This document shows, piece after piece, positions 21,742 through 32,712 of a stretch of 64,000 nucleotides of DNA (the first letter of the stretch is position 1; every line of letters begins with the position of its first letter). The notes beneath the pieces were generated by a model. That model did no database searches, was not told where the DNA came from, and saw only the letters and a program-made list of their open reading frames with translations. The translations under genes and the position numbers were made by a program. The stretch is from Monocercomonoides exilis (Eukaryota; Preaxostyla; Oxymonadida; Polymastigidae): the NCBI GenBank assembly GCA_001643675.2, contig LSRY02000018.1:62001-126000 (forward strand). Reading direction: 5' to 3'.

Positions 21742-21829
21742 GTGACTGACCCTTAAGTGATACTCTCAGATCGAAGAGAAGAAAGTGAATGAATGTTTTC
21801 TTGTAAATCAAAATGCTTGCGTTTTGATT
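21742..21829. repeat. DIRS inverted terminal repeat, 5' end of element
   Basis: Runs from GTGACTGACCCTTAAG to GCTTGCGTTTTGATT. The inner half pairs with 17281-17330 (one mismatch) and the outer half pairs with the internal complementary region at 17535-17575. The boundary is set where complementarity to that region ends. Confidence 0.85.
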
Positions 21830-22937
21830 AAATATTAAATTGAATGTTTTTTGTATAAAATATATATATTTGTTTGTTCACCATTCCCTATCATTTTTCA
21901 TTCATTTAGTTATATATCAGAGGAAAAGTGGTTCCTTTTCTGTTCTGCAAGTGATAACCTTCTTTTTTTTGATGCTTCTATCCTTAGTGAGAGAAAGATT
22001 ACTTCCAAATTCTTCTTCAATGATAGCTGGCACTTCTATTACTGTTCACAGCAAAATCTTGTCTCCTTTGAACATTTTTTTCTTTTTCTTCTTCTTTTTC
22101 GAAATCCCTAAAATCTTCAATTTTCTCCTTTTCCGATACAATTTTTCCCTCTTTTCATAATTTATCTCTGGCTCTGCTTTTTTTGACTTAATCATCAACA
22201 ACAGCGGTTTACTCACCCCTTGCAAACAAGAGCTGCAACAACGAAATAAAAAATCGTGGCCCAAACCTCTTTATGTGCTGCTGCTTCTAAAGCCACTTCC
22301 AACGCACAATCAGTGGCTTTCTCCAGTCAATCGTGTTCAGCTGCGCCTTTTCAGCCTCTGCGTCCTTCTGGATCGATAGATCTTTTTCTGTTCATGCTGC
22401 ATCCAGAGAACACACTGAATAGTGCTTGCTCGCAAATTGAAAGAACAGACACAGCATGTCCAGACCTTTTTACACGATAAACTAAAGTGGAATGAAGAGG
22501 GGTTTTTGCATGAAGATGAGGGAATTAAGCATTTTTGAGGGAAAAAAACTAGTATTGTTGTGTTGGAGAGGAACTCGGCTAGCGATGAGGAGACTCAAAC
22601 AGAAAGGAAGACAAAACAAACGGGGATAACATAAACAACAGAGTGGAGGAAGGAGAAAGAAGAGGAGTCATCCGGATCTCCTCAAATTCAACAGTGCGCA
22701 AGCCATTTTGAAATAGAAATATTGCAAGGAAAACAGCGCCACATGCTGCAGAGAAGGGAATAAAGAGTAAAGTGCAGCAGCCATCTGCGGAGAGGCGGCG
22801 GAGCTGGTGCGAGGCAACCAGAGGAGTTTGGCGACAGAAGCGCAGAGTGAGGCAGAACATGTTTTGGCGTATCGATGGCAGGCGGGAGTGGAGAAAGAAC
22901 AGGTGGAGATAGCTGGAAGGGGGTCGCGAATAGGCAA
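21830..22937. other. Region between the DIRS element and the acidic gene; possible exon remnants
   Basis: 21830-22160 is AT-rich with no supported gene. At 22200-22440 the minus strand shows two coding-like segments in different frames (KDLSIQKDAEAEKAQLNTID and DCALEVALEAAAHKEVWAT), offset by one base. They could be exons of an unrecognised gene or a decayed one. 22500-22937 has no clear frame on either strand. Confidence 0.35.
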
Positions 22938-23080
22938 ACAAGGAGAACGAAGAAAAAGATGAGGACGAAGATGAGGATGATGCAGAGGAAGAAGATGATG
23001 ATGAAGGGGTTGGAGAAGAGAAAGAGATTGAGAAGTTTTTTCCCTGTGAAAACGAGGAAGAAACTCAAGACGAAAATGAA

Positions 23081-25213
23081 ATGCAACATGAGACATCAGA
23101 AAACGAGGAAGAATTTCGAGGGGAAGATGAAATAGACAAAACAAAAGAAGAAGAAGAAGAAGAAGAATTCCAAGAGGGAAAACAAAAGTCAACAAAAAAG
23201 AAGACATTTGTGTTTGGATTTGACAGCCAGTTGGGAGAAAGGATGGCATTTGACGACAGACTGGAAGAGGAAAGAAGATGGAAAGAGGAGAAAGACAGGC
23301 TGGATGAGGCAGACATGAGTGAAGCAACAGACATTTCACAGAAACAACAGAAACAGAGAGATTTCGATGAAAAGACAAGAATTCGTCAACATTCCAACAA
23401 ATTTGAATCCAGAAAGAGGCAAAAAGCACCAGATGACAGAGCCTTTGACAGAAACTCTGTGTTCTTGACCTCGTATTCGCGACTTGCCTCAGCTTCGACT
23501 GGTCTTGCCGTTCCATCGGCATTGGAGAATGGCAGAGGAAAAGAAGGAAAAGAAAGAAAAGAAGGGAGAAGAGCATATTGTCAGTTCAATAGAGATGATA
23601 TCAATCATTTTTCATCATCATCATCATCATCATCATCATCTTCTTCTTCTCTCCAATCTCCCCATCTGCACAAAACACACGCCTCCCCTCACTCTTCGTT
23701 GCATTCAGTTGAAGACCCAGTTTTGTCGATGACGCTGCCTTCGCATTCAGGAAGTGAGCTTCTTCGGATGAAAGAGAAGCAACGACAAACAACTGGCTCT
23801 TCCTCCACTTCCTCTTCTCCCTCTTCTTCTTCTTTTAACAATTCTTCCATTTCGCCTCTCGAAGAAGATGCCTTTTTCAGAGCAGTCAAACATCATTCGC
23901 CTCCAGCTGATCTTTTCTTTCGCTCGCAAAACGAGAAAGAGATCATTTCATCAACATCATCACTTTCTTCTTCTTCTTCTTTGGAACATCCACAGCTTCC
24001 TCGGAGATCAGCCCAATTCATTTCATTGGGTGTTGCACTTGATCCTTCTGCACATCCAAACATGTTTGCATCTTCTCCCATTGCTTCTCTGCTGTCTTCC
24101 TCGACAAAAACACAGCAAAAAGTCAATCTTTTTCCTGAAGACGACATTTCGACTCTTCTTGAAGATGGCCTTCCATCCAGATCGAATTATGTTTGCTCGA
24201 CTGATATTTCTGATGGAGTGAGCACGCCTTCTGCTTCTGCCAAAGATGACAACAATTCATCATCTTCTTCTTCTTCTTCCTCTTCTTCCTCTTCCTCTTC
24301 TTCCTCTGAGAATATGTATCCGTTCATTCAGTACAGCCAAAGCACAGTTGAGCAGAGTGTTGCACAGGCACAGCAGACAGATGTGTCGGAAGACGGATGG
24401 ATGCCTCTGAGCGAAAGTGCTGTGATTGGGATGGAGAAAGAGAGAATGAATGGTATTTCACATGCAACTGATGAAAAGGAAGAAGAAGAAGGTGATGATG
24501 ATGATATTGTGTATGAGCATGCACTTGGCAGCTCTGTGGAGTTTTGTGGTTCTTCATCGCTGGCAGCACCAGGAGCCTATTTTGGCTCGCCTCTGAAAAC
24601 ACAATCGGGTTCAGGGAAGAGTTCAGCGATGAGGAAGCACACAGGATGGAATGGGAAAGGAGTGGCGGGTGGAGACTGGGAAAGGGCAGAGACAAAAGGG
24701 GAGAAAGATTTTTTGCTGATTTCAGGAAAGGCGAAGTTCAAGAACTCGACGAGGATTGGGAGGGAAAGAGAGAAAGAGCAAATGAATTTGAGCAGCCGAA
24801 AGAGGAACACGAAAACCAAAAGCAAAGAAAGAAGCACCAACAAAAAGACAAGATCTCCTTCACAGACAAAACAGGTAATTGTTTTGTTTATTTCTTTCTC
24901 TCTCTCTTTCTCTCTCTCTTTCAATTTTCTTTTTCTTTTACATTTTTTTTTGAACATTTGCTTTTGAATGGCAATTTTTGGATGTGTTGAAATGTGTATT
25001 TGTTTATATATTTCCATTCATTTTTTGTGTCATTTTCATTTTCCATGTTGTGCTTATTCTTTTGTGTGTTTTGTGCTCATTTGAAAGCAGAAGCAGTCTG
25101 TCTTGTCGGGTGCCTCTTTGGCGAGTGAAAAAGAGAAGCAAGAGCGCAAAATGGCGATTCTGCAGAAGATCTTGCAGCGAGCTTCTGAAGAGCAGGAAGA
25201 CAACGAGAGATAG
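23081..25213 (+). CDS. Acidic / Ser-rich protein, copy 1 of a duplicated pair
   Basis: The frame is open from 22938, after an in-frame TAG that may be a splice acceptor (GAATAG). The first ATG is at 23081. Exon 1 ends at 24874 before GTAATT. The next exon starts at 25088 or 25091 and reaches TAG at 25211-25213. The protein has an acidic N-terminal block, a well-conserved core (KTFVFGFDSQLGERMAFDDR, then RRWKEEKDRLDEADMSEATD and FLTSYSRLASASTGLAVPSA), several Ser runs, and a Lys/Arg-rich end with a short coil (KMAILQKILQRASEEQEDNE). No known domain was recognised. The core has a close paralogue at 49.2-50.2 kb. Phase-correct exons continue beyond the TAG to 25536 (separate entry), so the true end is uncertain. 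Confidence 0.65.
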
Positions 25214-25536
25214 CCATTCAGCTTGGACTGTTCACAATTGGGTGTTCATGAAAGGGTTTTTGAAGTGATTGATTTGTCTGTCTGTTTGCTTTGTTTTTCA
25301 GTTGCCAAGCGATTTCCAACATTGTTTGATGAAAGAATTGGATTCAACAAAACAACTGCCACACTCAAGCAAAGTCAGTTCATTTCTTTGATTTATTTTC
25401 TTCTTTCTTCTTTTTTCTTTTTCTTTTTCTTTTTCTTTTTTTACCAAAGCTGTCACTTCAATTGACTCTTTTCTCTCAAAATTCAGTTCGTTTTCAGTCG
25501 CATCTTCTTATTCTCTTTGAACAAGTCTTGTGGTGA
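25214..25536 (+). other. In-phase 3' exons lying beyond an in-frame TAG
   Basis: After the TAG at 25211 the same frame reads PFSLDCSQL to 25241. An intron at 25242-25301 (GTGTTC...CAG), an exon 25302-25373 (VAKRFPTLFDERIGFNKTTA), an intron to 25486 and an exon 25487-25536 (RFQSHLLILFEQVLW, stop TGA) follow. Every junction is in phase 1. This is unlikely for untranslated DNA. Either the TAG is a recent nonsense mutation or sequence error, or it is read through. Confidence 0.5.
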
Positions 25537-26637
25537 GAAATATCCAAGTCAATTGTTTTATTGGGATGCAGATGGGACGTTCTGAATGAAAGTCTTTTGA
25601 TGTTAATATGTCATCAAAGAATCGATTTTCCATTTCATTTTCAAAGATCATTTTTGAAATGAGAAAAATCAATGATCTCAGTGAAATCAATGAAGTCAAA
25701 GCAACAAGCATTGCATCCATCACTTCCGCTGGGCAAGAACAAATCCTTTCTCTCAACTTCATTTTTTCTTTTGTAAACATCCAAATGTCCGGAAATAATA
25801 ATTGAAATCATCTTTGAACTTGAGAACATTCACAAAACCCATTCAGTTGATTTTCTTTTCTTTTTCCTTTTCAATCACTTTTTTTGTTTGTAACATTTCA
25901 AATAAGTTTTAATGAAATACATTGCAATTCCAGTGACTTGATTGTTTTCTGTACTTCAAAACTTTTTCATTATCTTCAAACAGGTGCTTCCACTCCAATA
26001 TTCACAATTTTTATTTATCTTTTTGAAAAAAAGAAAACAATTGTTCATTTTTTGTTTGATAATTATTATCCTTTTCTCATTTTTGTAGAATGTTCACAAA
26101 CACCTTTTGATAAAGTAATGACATTTTATTCCATATCTATTGAGAAAGGCAAACTCATCAACGAAGTCAAATGTCATGACCTTTGCGAAGAATCTGTTGA
26201 GCTTTCTTGTCATTATTTGAATTTCAAACTAATGATTCAATAGAAGTTCAAACGAAACAATCTTTTCATTCAATAACAATGAATTATTTTTCGTGAAATT
26301 TTATGAATTATCTAGATAAGAATATTGATTGAAAAATATTTAATTGAAAAATTCGAACTGAAAGTTTTCTTCTCAAAAAAGAAAATATGGTTAATAACTG
26401 AACTCCCATAACAAAAAAAGTTTGTTCTCGATTCAAAATCAGTCATTTTTTTCAATATGGCAACAACGTGTGACTATTTGTTATTTCTTTCTTTTTTCTT
26501 ATTTATTATTTTTATTTGGTGAAATATTTCGTTCATTGAACTTTGGGAAATGTTCTCATCACCAAAAAAATGTGTTTCCTTTTCGAAGACAATCACCATG
26601 TCCTTCACCTTCTCCCCCAGCTCAGCATGTTGTTTTG
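25537..26637. other. AT-rich region with weak exon-like frames
   Basis: Between the acidic gene and the helicase. Plus-strand frames at 25608-25805 (MSSKNRFSISFSKIIFEMRK) and 26090-26243 have fairly protein-like composition, but there is no domain, start context or paired splice site that I can defend. The helicase 5' exon, if it has one, would be here. Confidence 0.35.
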
Positions 26638-27874
26638 ATGGGAGGGGACAAGGAAATTGAGGAAACTTCACATGAATTTTGCAACACATTTGAGGAAATG
26701 CATTTGAAGGATGAATTGCGTCGTGGAATTTATTCATATGGATTTGAGACTCCATCACTTATTCAGCAAAAAGGAATCCTTCCAATTATTCGAGGGCGTG
26801 ATCTTCTTGCTCAAGCCCAGTCTGGAACAGGAAAAACTGCAGTTTACTCAATTGCTTGCTTGCAGAAAGTTGATCCTTCTTGCCCCTTCACACAAGCTTT
26901 GATTCTTGCTCCGTTTCGTGAACTTGCTTGGCAGACACACAACGTTTGTTTTTTTCAAATGAATTCTTTTATGATATTAAAACATGTTTTTAAAGGTCAT
27001 TTCAAAAATGGCAAAATTCATGAAAGGACTCAACATTTTGAGAGTTGTTGAAGGAGGAGCCATCAGTGTAATAGCAAGGAAAGTTGCTGAAGCTCCTCAA
27101 CACATTATTGTTGGGACGCCTTGGAGAGTGGCACATATGATTTATTCTGAAATCATTGATGTTTCTCATCTGAGAATCTTTGTGCTTGACGAAGCAGATT
27201 TATTGCTTTCTCAAAAGTTTAAGGATAAGATTTTTGATATCAACTCAAATCTGCCAAAGAATGCGCAAACAGTTCTTTTGAGTACAACAATGCCACAAGA
27301 GATTATTGAGGTCGCTCACCAGATTCTGAACGATCCAGTTCAAATTTTGGTTCCTCGCGATGAACTCACACTTGACGGGCTGCGCCAATTCTATGTGGCT
27401 GTTGAAAAAGAAGAATTCAAAGAGGAAGCACTGTTCGACCTTTACGATTCGATACAGGTTGCACAATGTGTCATCTTCTGCAATTCAAAGTGCAAAGTGG
27501 ACTATATCACTGAAGATCTTCGAAGCAGAAAGTTCACAGTCAGTTCGATTCATGATGGGATGAATTATATCGATAGAGATCGCATTATGCAAGATTTCAG
27601 AGATGGGAAGAACAGAGTGCTTGTAACTACCGATTTGTTGTCACGTGGCATTGATATTCAGCAGATTTCGCTTGTTGTGAACTATGACTTGCCAATGGAG
27701 AAAGAGTCATATATTCGAAGAGTTGAAAGATCAGTTCGTTTTGGAAAAAAAGGAATAGCCATCAATCTTGTCACAGAAGAAGATGGACAGATGCTGAAAG
27801 ACATTCAAGAATTCTATGGAACAAAAATTGAAGAAATGCCAGCAAATATGAAAGAACTGCTGCAGCTGAAATAA
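26638..27874 (+). CDS. Divergent eIF4A-like DEAD-box protein
   Basis: Exons 26638-26943 and 26996-27874 (intron GTTTGT...AAAG, 52 bp) give 394 residues, the length of eIF4A. Order of motifs: [20 protein letters not shown] and [12 protein letters not shown] (Q motif), AQSGTGKT (I, about residue 60), PFRELAWQ (Ia, normally PTRELA), GTPWRV (Ib, normally TPGR), DEAD (II, about 166), STT (III, normally SAT), [13 protein letters not shown] (V) and [13 protein letters not shown] (VI, normally HRIGRSGRFGRKG). Walker A and DEAD are intact, but RNA-binding motifs Ia and Ib and the arginine-finger motif VI are altered. It is closest in overall form to eIF4A or eIF4A3 and may be a specialised or weakened paralogue. 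The ATG is the first in frame before the conserved region; an upstream exon is possible. Confidence 0.85.
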
Positions 27875-28808
27875 AAGAGAAAATAGTGAGAGAAAGAAGG
27901 AAAGTGCAATCTGAACTTTCTGAAAGAAAAAAAAAACGAGAAAAGAAAAAAATGAAGAAATGATGAAGATGAGAATGAATAAAAGACAAAAAAGCAAATG
28001 AGTATTGATTAAAGAAAGAAAAATAAAATGAAGAAGATAAAAAGAACTGTTGAAGAAATTGTTTTGGCTTCTTGGTACATGTTGTTGGAAATTGGATGAA
28101 TTTTTCATTCAAATTGATCAAAATGGAAATAATCATCTGAAAAGAAATAGAAAGTGATTTGAACCTATGAGAGCCCTTTCTTTTCCTTCTCTTCTTCATC
28201 TTTCTTCAACACAACTTTCAAAAGACAAGAATCGCAAACTGGAAATGTGTTTGAAGAAGATATTTATCTTAAAAATTGAAAGGAATTTCTCACAAATCCC
28301 TATCAACCGCTTTTCATTCTCTTCCTAGGTTTTGAAACAACTTCTTCATCTGTTGCCATCATTTCAATTCTTGATGTCAATAAAGAAGATGAATGACAAA
28401 AGACAAAAAGATTATTCAACATATTGCATTATCAAATGTTTTTCAACAGTTGTTTCTCATATTCAAGAGTGTGTATCACGCCTCACCTGTTTTTATCTTT
28501 TTCATTTCAGAATATCCAGATTTATTGGTTTTATATTTAATGGCAGTACAATGTTTCTTCTTTGAAAATACAAATGTTTCAAAAACATAAAATGCTTTCT
28601 TGTTCTTTTTTCAAATCAATGAGCCATTTCAAAAGATGAGCATCCTATTTGACATTTTCCTTATTTCATTCATAAATGTGAATTCTCTTCAAACAGAGGT
28701 GGAAAGTGATGGAATTCCAAATGAAAAGAAATAAAAAACATGAAAGCAACCAACAGAGAAAAATTCAATGAAAAAGGAAAAAAAAAAACCGAACTATTCC
28801 TAAAGGTT

Positions 28809-28840
<32 letters not shown>

Positions 28841-28903
28841 ACTCTTTTCTGCTGTTCCCATCGTTCAACGCAGTTTCAGCAAATGTGCTCATCCGATGCA
28901 ACT
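27875..28903. other. Intergenic region between helicase and ALDH fragment
   Basis: AT-rich and pyrimidine-rich sequence. The minus-strand frames at 27731-28199 are antisense low complexity. A CT-rich repeat lies at 28808-28845. I see no supported gene. Confidence 0.5.
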
Positions 28904-29581
28904 CTACATGAACCTCTTGATCATTTTCAGCTTCGCCTCTGTGTATGGCGGGTATCTTGCCCCAACATCCAGCGACACCGACTTGTCCAGCAGCGCCTTC
29001 ATGTGCGAAAACGTGTCGAACGAGAACTTCCCGTGGTACATCCCCATCCCGCTCTCCCCGACGCCTCCAAACGGAAGGCTCGGGATCTGCAGCTGCAGCA
29101 CACACTCGTTGATCGCCATCGACCCCGACGAGATGTGCGACGCAACAAAGCTCTTTGTCTCGCTGTTGCTCGTAAACAGATAGCACGACAGCGGCTTGTC
29201 TCTGCCCAGCACAAAGTCCACACACCGGCTGGCAAACCTGGCCGACGGAAGCGGAACGATCGGAAGAATCGGTCCGAATATCTCCTCCTTCATGAAGCGC
29301 GACGTGGTGTTCGGTGCACACAGAATCAGCGTCGGCTCAATAAACAGATCGTCCGCATCTGAGCGCCCTCCAAACAGGATGCGGTGCCCGCCGTTTTGAG
29401 TCGGCCTCAGATTGGCTGGGAGCGAGGTGTATGTCACAAGGCCAGTCGGAGAAGAGGAAGATGCTGAGGAAGAGGATAAGGTTGTGGATGAAATTGGAGA
29501 AGAGGAAGATGATAAAGATGTGCATGGAGATGAAGGTGGTGAAGAATGATTGTCTTCGCCAAAAGGAGGGATAGGAGATTT
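28904..29581 (-). pseudogene. C-terminal fragment of an aldehyde dehydrogenase (ALDH3-type)
   Basis: One exon, preceded by a plausible acceptor (CTTCCCAG, next base 29581), ends at TAG and encodes 225 residues. After a Ser-rich stretch it reads GGHRILFGG, FIEPTLI, SRFMKEEIFGPILPIV, KPLSCYLFTSNSE, ISSGSMAINECVLQLQIPSL and PFGGVGESGMGMYHGKFSFD. This is the C-terminal third of a class 3 ALDH. The NAD-binding fold, the general-base Glu and the catalytic Cys that should precede it are absent. The upstream 200 bases hold no such exon, and a different gene starts beyond 29804. The exon is GC-rich. Most likely a truncated gene; a distant 5' part or misassembly is the alternative. Confidence 0.75.
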
Positions 29582-29803
29582 CTGGGAAGACGAAGTGTGA
29601 AATGAAGAATGAGAAAGAGAAACAAAGAAATAAAAAAACATTCAGAGAAGCATTCAAACGAAAAACAATGTGTGAATTTTAAGAAAGAGTAGGCAATTGT
29701 TAAGAATTTAATGATTGAAAGCAAAAATGAATTTGAAATCATTTCATAATTCTGGAATCCTTATCCAATTTATAAGAGCATCACTTTATTTCATGTTTGC
29801 GCA

Positions 29804-32430
29804 TCAACAACGCTTTTTATATTTGCAAATGTGATGGATAGTGGATTCTCCATCAAACGTCCACAAATACTGTCTTCTATTTGGAGTCTTCATTAGCATT
29901 CTTTCCCATCGATATCGTATCATCAATTTTAACGCTTCTCTTTTCTTCTTTTTTATTCCGCTTTTATTTGCTTCACTTTTCCAGAGTTCTGAATCTGATA
30001 CCAATTTTATAACAACAACATCACCCACAGCAATCTCACTTCTCTCTTTGAAGTTCCAAAACTTCTCTTTTTCACACAAGCAATGTTCATTCCTTCTTTG
30101 ATGACATACATTATTTGCTTCTCTTTCAGAATCACAACTTTCATCTTGCTTTAAATAAACGACTTTATCAATATCATCAAACAGACTCTTCCCCTCCTTC
30201 AGGGGGTGCACGCTTCTTTTCCCTTTCATGAAACAACCACTCCTCTTTTCCAGAAAGCATCCACTTCCGACAAATCTAATTTTCTGCTCAAGTGGAATTC
30301 CATCCATAACTTTATACTCCTCAAAAATTGAACTACAACCCAGCTCTTTTCCCATTAATTCCAATTGCTCTTTATTGTTGCTTTCCTCACTGTCTTTTGG
30401 CAATCCAACTCCTAAATTCCACTCCATAGAAAATTCTATAACTTCGCCTTCAATTCCCTTCTGCTTCTCTTCCTTGTCCATCTCACTCAAAAACGCTTTC
30501 ATCTCTTCAACATCTCGAAAATGCTTCCCAACTTTCCTCTCAAAATTCATCTTTCGGCTCATGTACTCCTTCTCCATGTCGCTCTTCTCGGCTTGAATCT
30601 GCCATTTCTCCATCATCATCTCCTTCCTCTTCATCTCCTTCATTATGGCTTCAATATCTTCAAAATTTTTCTCTTTCCACTTCCCTGCATTATCATCATT
30701 CAAAGGAACACATCTATCTTCAAGTATTTTTTCTCCTCCTTCTTTGCCATATTCTTCGCTCTTTGCATCTCCATTTTCCTCTTTTTCGGTACACTTTCCC
30801 TCAAATAACATTATCCTCTCTCTCGCTTCTTGTAATTTGTTTTTAAGTTCTTCTTCAGTGTGTGCTTTTCTGTTTTCTGTTTCATCTTTCATTTCTGCTT
30901 TCTCTCTCTTTCTTCTCACTTTCGCTTCAGCCTCATCCCACATTTTTTCTTCCTCTTCATCCACAATCCACCTTTTCCGCACCCACTCTCCAAACACCTT
31001 TTCATGCTGCTTCGCTTCTTTTATTTCTTCTTTGATTGCATTCCGCCTCTTCCTCTTTTCCCTTTCTCGTTCTTCTTTGTTCATGCCAATGTTTCCGCTC
31101 GGCGCTCCAGCGGGAGCTTTATTCTCTCCTTCTTTCTCTGTTTCGCCCCTATTTGCTTCCATGGCACACGATAATTGCATATATTTCCCTCCTTTCTTTA
31201 TCTGAAGCTCAAAATCTCGCTCCCTCCAGTGATAAATCATCTGCTCCTTTCTGTATTCATTTGCTGATGTGACAATATCCCCGTCCACAGCAAGCTTTCC
31301 ATCAAATGTGACGCACTGCCGAACAAGCATCGGAGGGCGCCAGTGGGTAATTGAAGATTCAGTGTGCTTGTCCAGTTCATTACCAGTTTCATTCATTGAT
31401 TCGTGGTCAAGCAAATAATTCCTTTTCGTGTGATTCTCATTTCCTTGCTTCATGTTTTTTTCAAACTCATGAAACTCTGTTTTCTTTTGCATATCATAGC
31501 TTCTTCCAACTTTTGAATATTTCTCTTTTTCCCATTCTCCTCTGCCTTCAGTCAAATTCTCAACTCTTTTTCTATTCAACGATTTCGTCTCCTGTTTCGT
31601 CCTCAAATCATCATCTTTTTCACATTTTCTCTCTTTGCATTCTTTAGCTCTCTGTTTTAGGAGCTCTGCGCTTTCCAAAAGCATCTCGCTGCGAACACAA
31701 AAAATTAAAGGAAAAATCTCGTTTTCCATTTTCCCCATTCTTTTCTGAATCTCATTTTCGAAAATGTTTCCCTTTTCAGTGTCGGTATTTGGAGTCGTTT
31801 TTATTCTTAGGATGTCTTTGCTCTCTTGTTGAAAGGGATTCTTAAATTCAAGAAAGTCCTTAATCTGTTCGGTTACTAATTCTTCATTCTTGATTTCTTG
31901 ATCCTGTGCTAATATCAAATTTTCCAAATCAACTTGATGTGCACTCGCGTCAATAGATTCAAGATATATTCCATCTGGAGCTCTATCCGCGGATAAGTGT
32001 GTCGAATAGTTGCAAGCTGAAGGAGAAAAACAAAAAGGAAATGAAGAAGCAATTCCTGATGGAACTTGAATATATTTTCTTGTTTCAACTGTTCGTCCAA
32101 CAGGACGCCCATCAATTGTGCTTAACTTTTCGTCTGCTGCTCTTGAAGAAAGGTCTACGCCAAAAGTCGAATTCTGTTCATTTACGGAAAATCTTGCTTC
32201 TGCTCTGCAAGCAATTTCCTTTCCTCTTTTATTTCCGATTTCTGTATTAAATGCAGTGTATCTTGGATTATGATTGAAGTCTGTCTCCGAAGAAAAGTGA
32301 GATTCTTGAGGCTGAAGCAGGGATGAACAAAGAACGCCATAAAAACTGAAAATCAGAAACTAAAAAACAAAGAAGAACAAACCACAAAGTTTTCCACACT
32401 TCTTTCTGTAGGCAAAATCAAATAACTCAT
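29804..32430 (-). CDS. Lys/Glu-rich protein of unknown function
   Basis: The main exon, 32359-29804, is open and stops at TGA. A short 5' exon 32430-32383 (MSYLILPTERSVENFV) would join through a 23-base intron starting GTTTG and ending TTAG, giving 867 residues. Residues 17-35 (FLIFSFYGVLCSSLL) are hydrophobic. Next come about 120 mixed residues, then long helical charged blocks (EEREREKRKRRNAIKEEIKE, EMKRKEMMMEKWQIQAEK) likely to be coiled coil, and a Cys-containing C-terminal region with GDVVVIKLV and RRQYLWTFDGE. I recognise no family. The start is uncertain because such a tiny intron needs proof. Confidence 0.65.
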
Positions 32431-32712
32431 CTAGCCTCTGTCAAACTGAAGCATAATAAGCAAACAATTGAGAAGCTCTCCCTTAATTCTTTTAAAAATG
32501 CTAAGAAAAAAAATTTATCCAGTTTCTCAATAAGTTCTCTGCACATGTAATAATCGCATATTAACAAACAAGTTTGATAACAAAAATTTTGGTATTGACA
32601 ACCGTTTATCTAAAACAATAGTTCAATAAAAAGAATGTGTTAAAAAATTATAAAAAAATTATTTTCACAAAAAAAAATTATCATAAAACTTAATCTCAAA
32701 TGGATAAAATAT

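Larger units (their letters stand above)
17262..21829 (-). mobile_element. DIRS-type tyrosine-recombinase retrotransposon
   Basis: About 4.57 kb, coding on the minus strand. Inverted terminal repeats lie at 17262-17330 and 21742-21829. An internal complementary region at 17500-17602 carries the complements of both outer ends. It holds a Gag-like frame, RT plus RNase H, and a tyrosine recombinase. There is no LTR, integrase or target duplication. In DIRS elements the internal region is thought to template repair of the circle junction before the recombinase inserts the circle. The three main frames are long and uninterrupted, so the copy could be recent. Expression probably needs overlapping frames and a -1 shift (see the frame entries). 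Confidence 0.9.

Noticed and set aside
22668-23576. 302-codon minus-strand Leu/Ser frame
   Set aside because: Antisense to the acidic gene; GAA-rich coding gives pyrimidine-rich antisense frames without stops.
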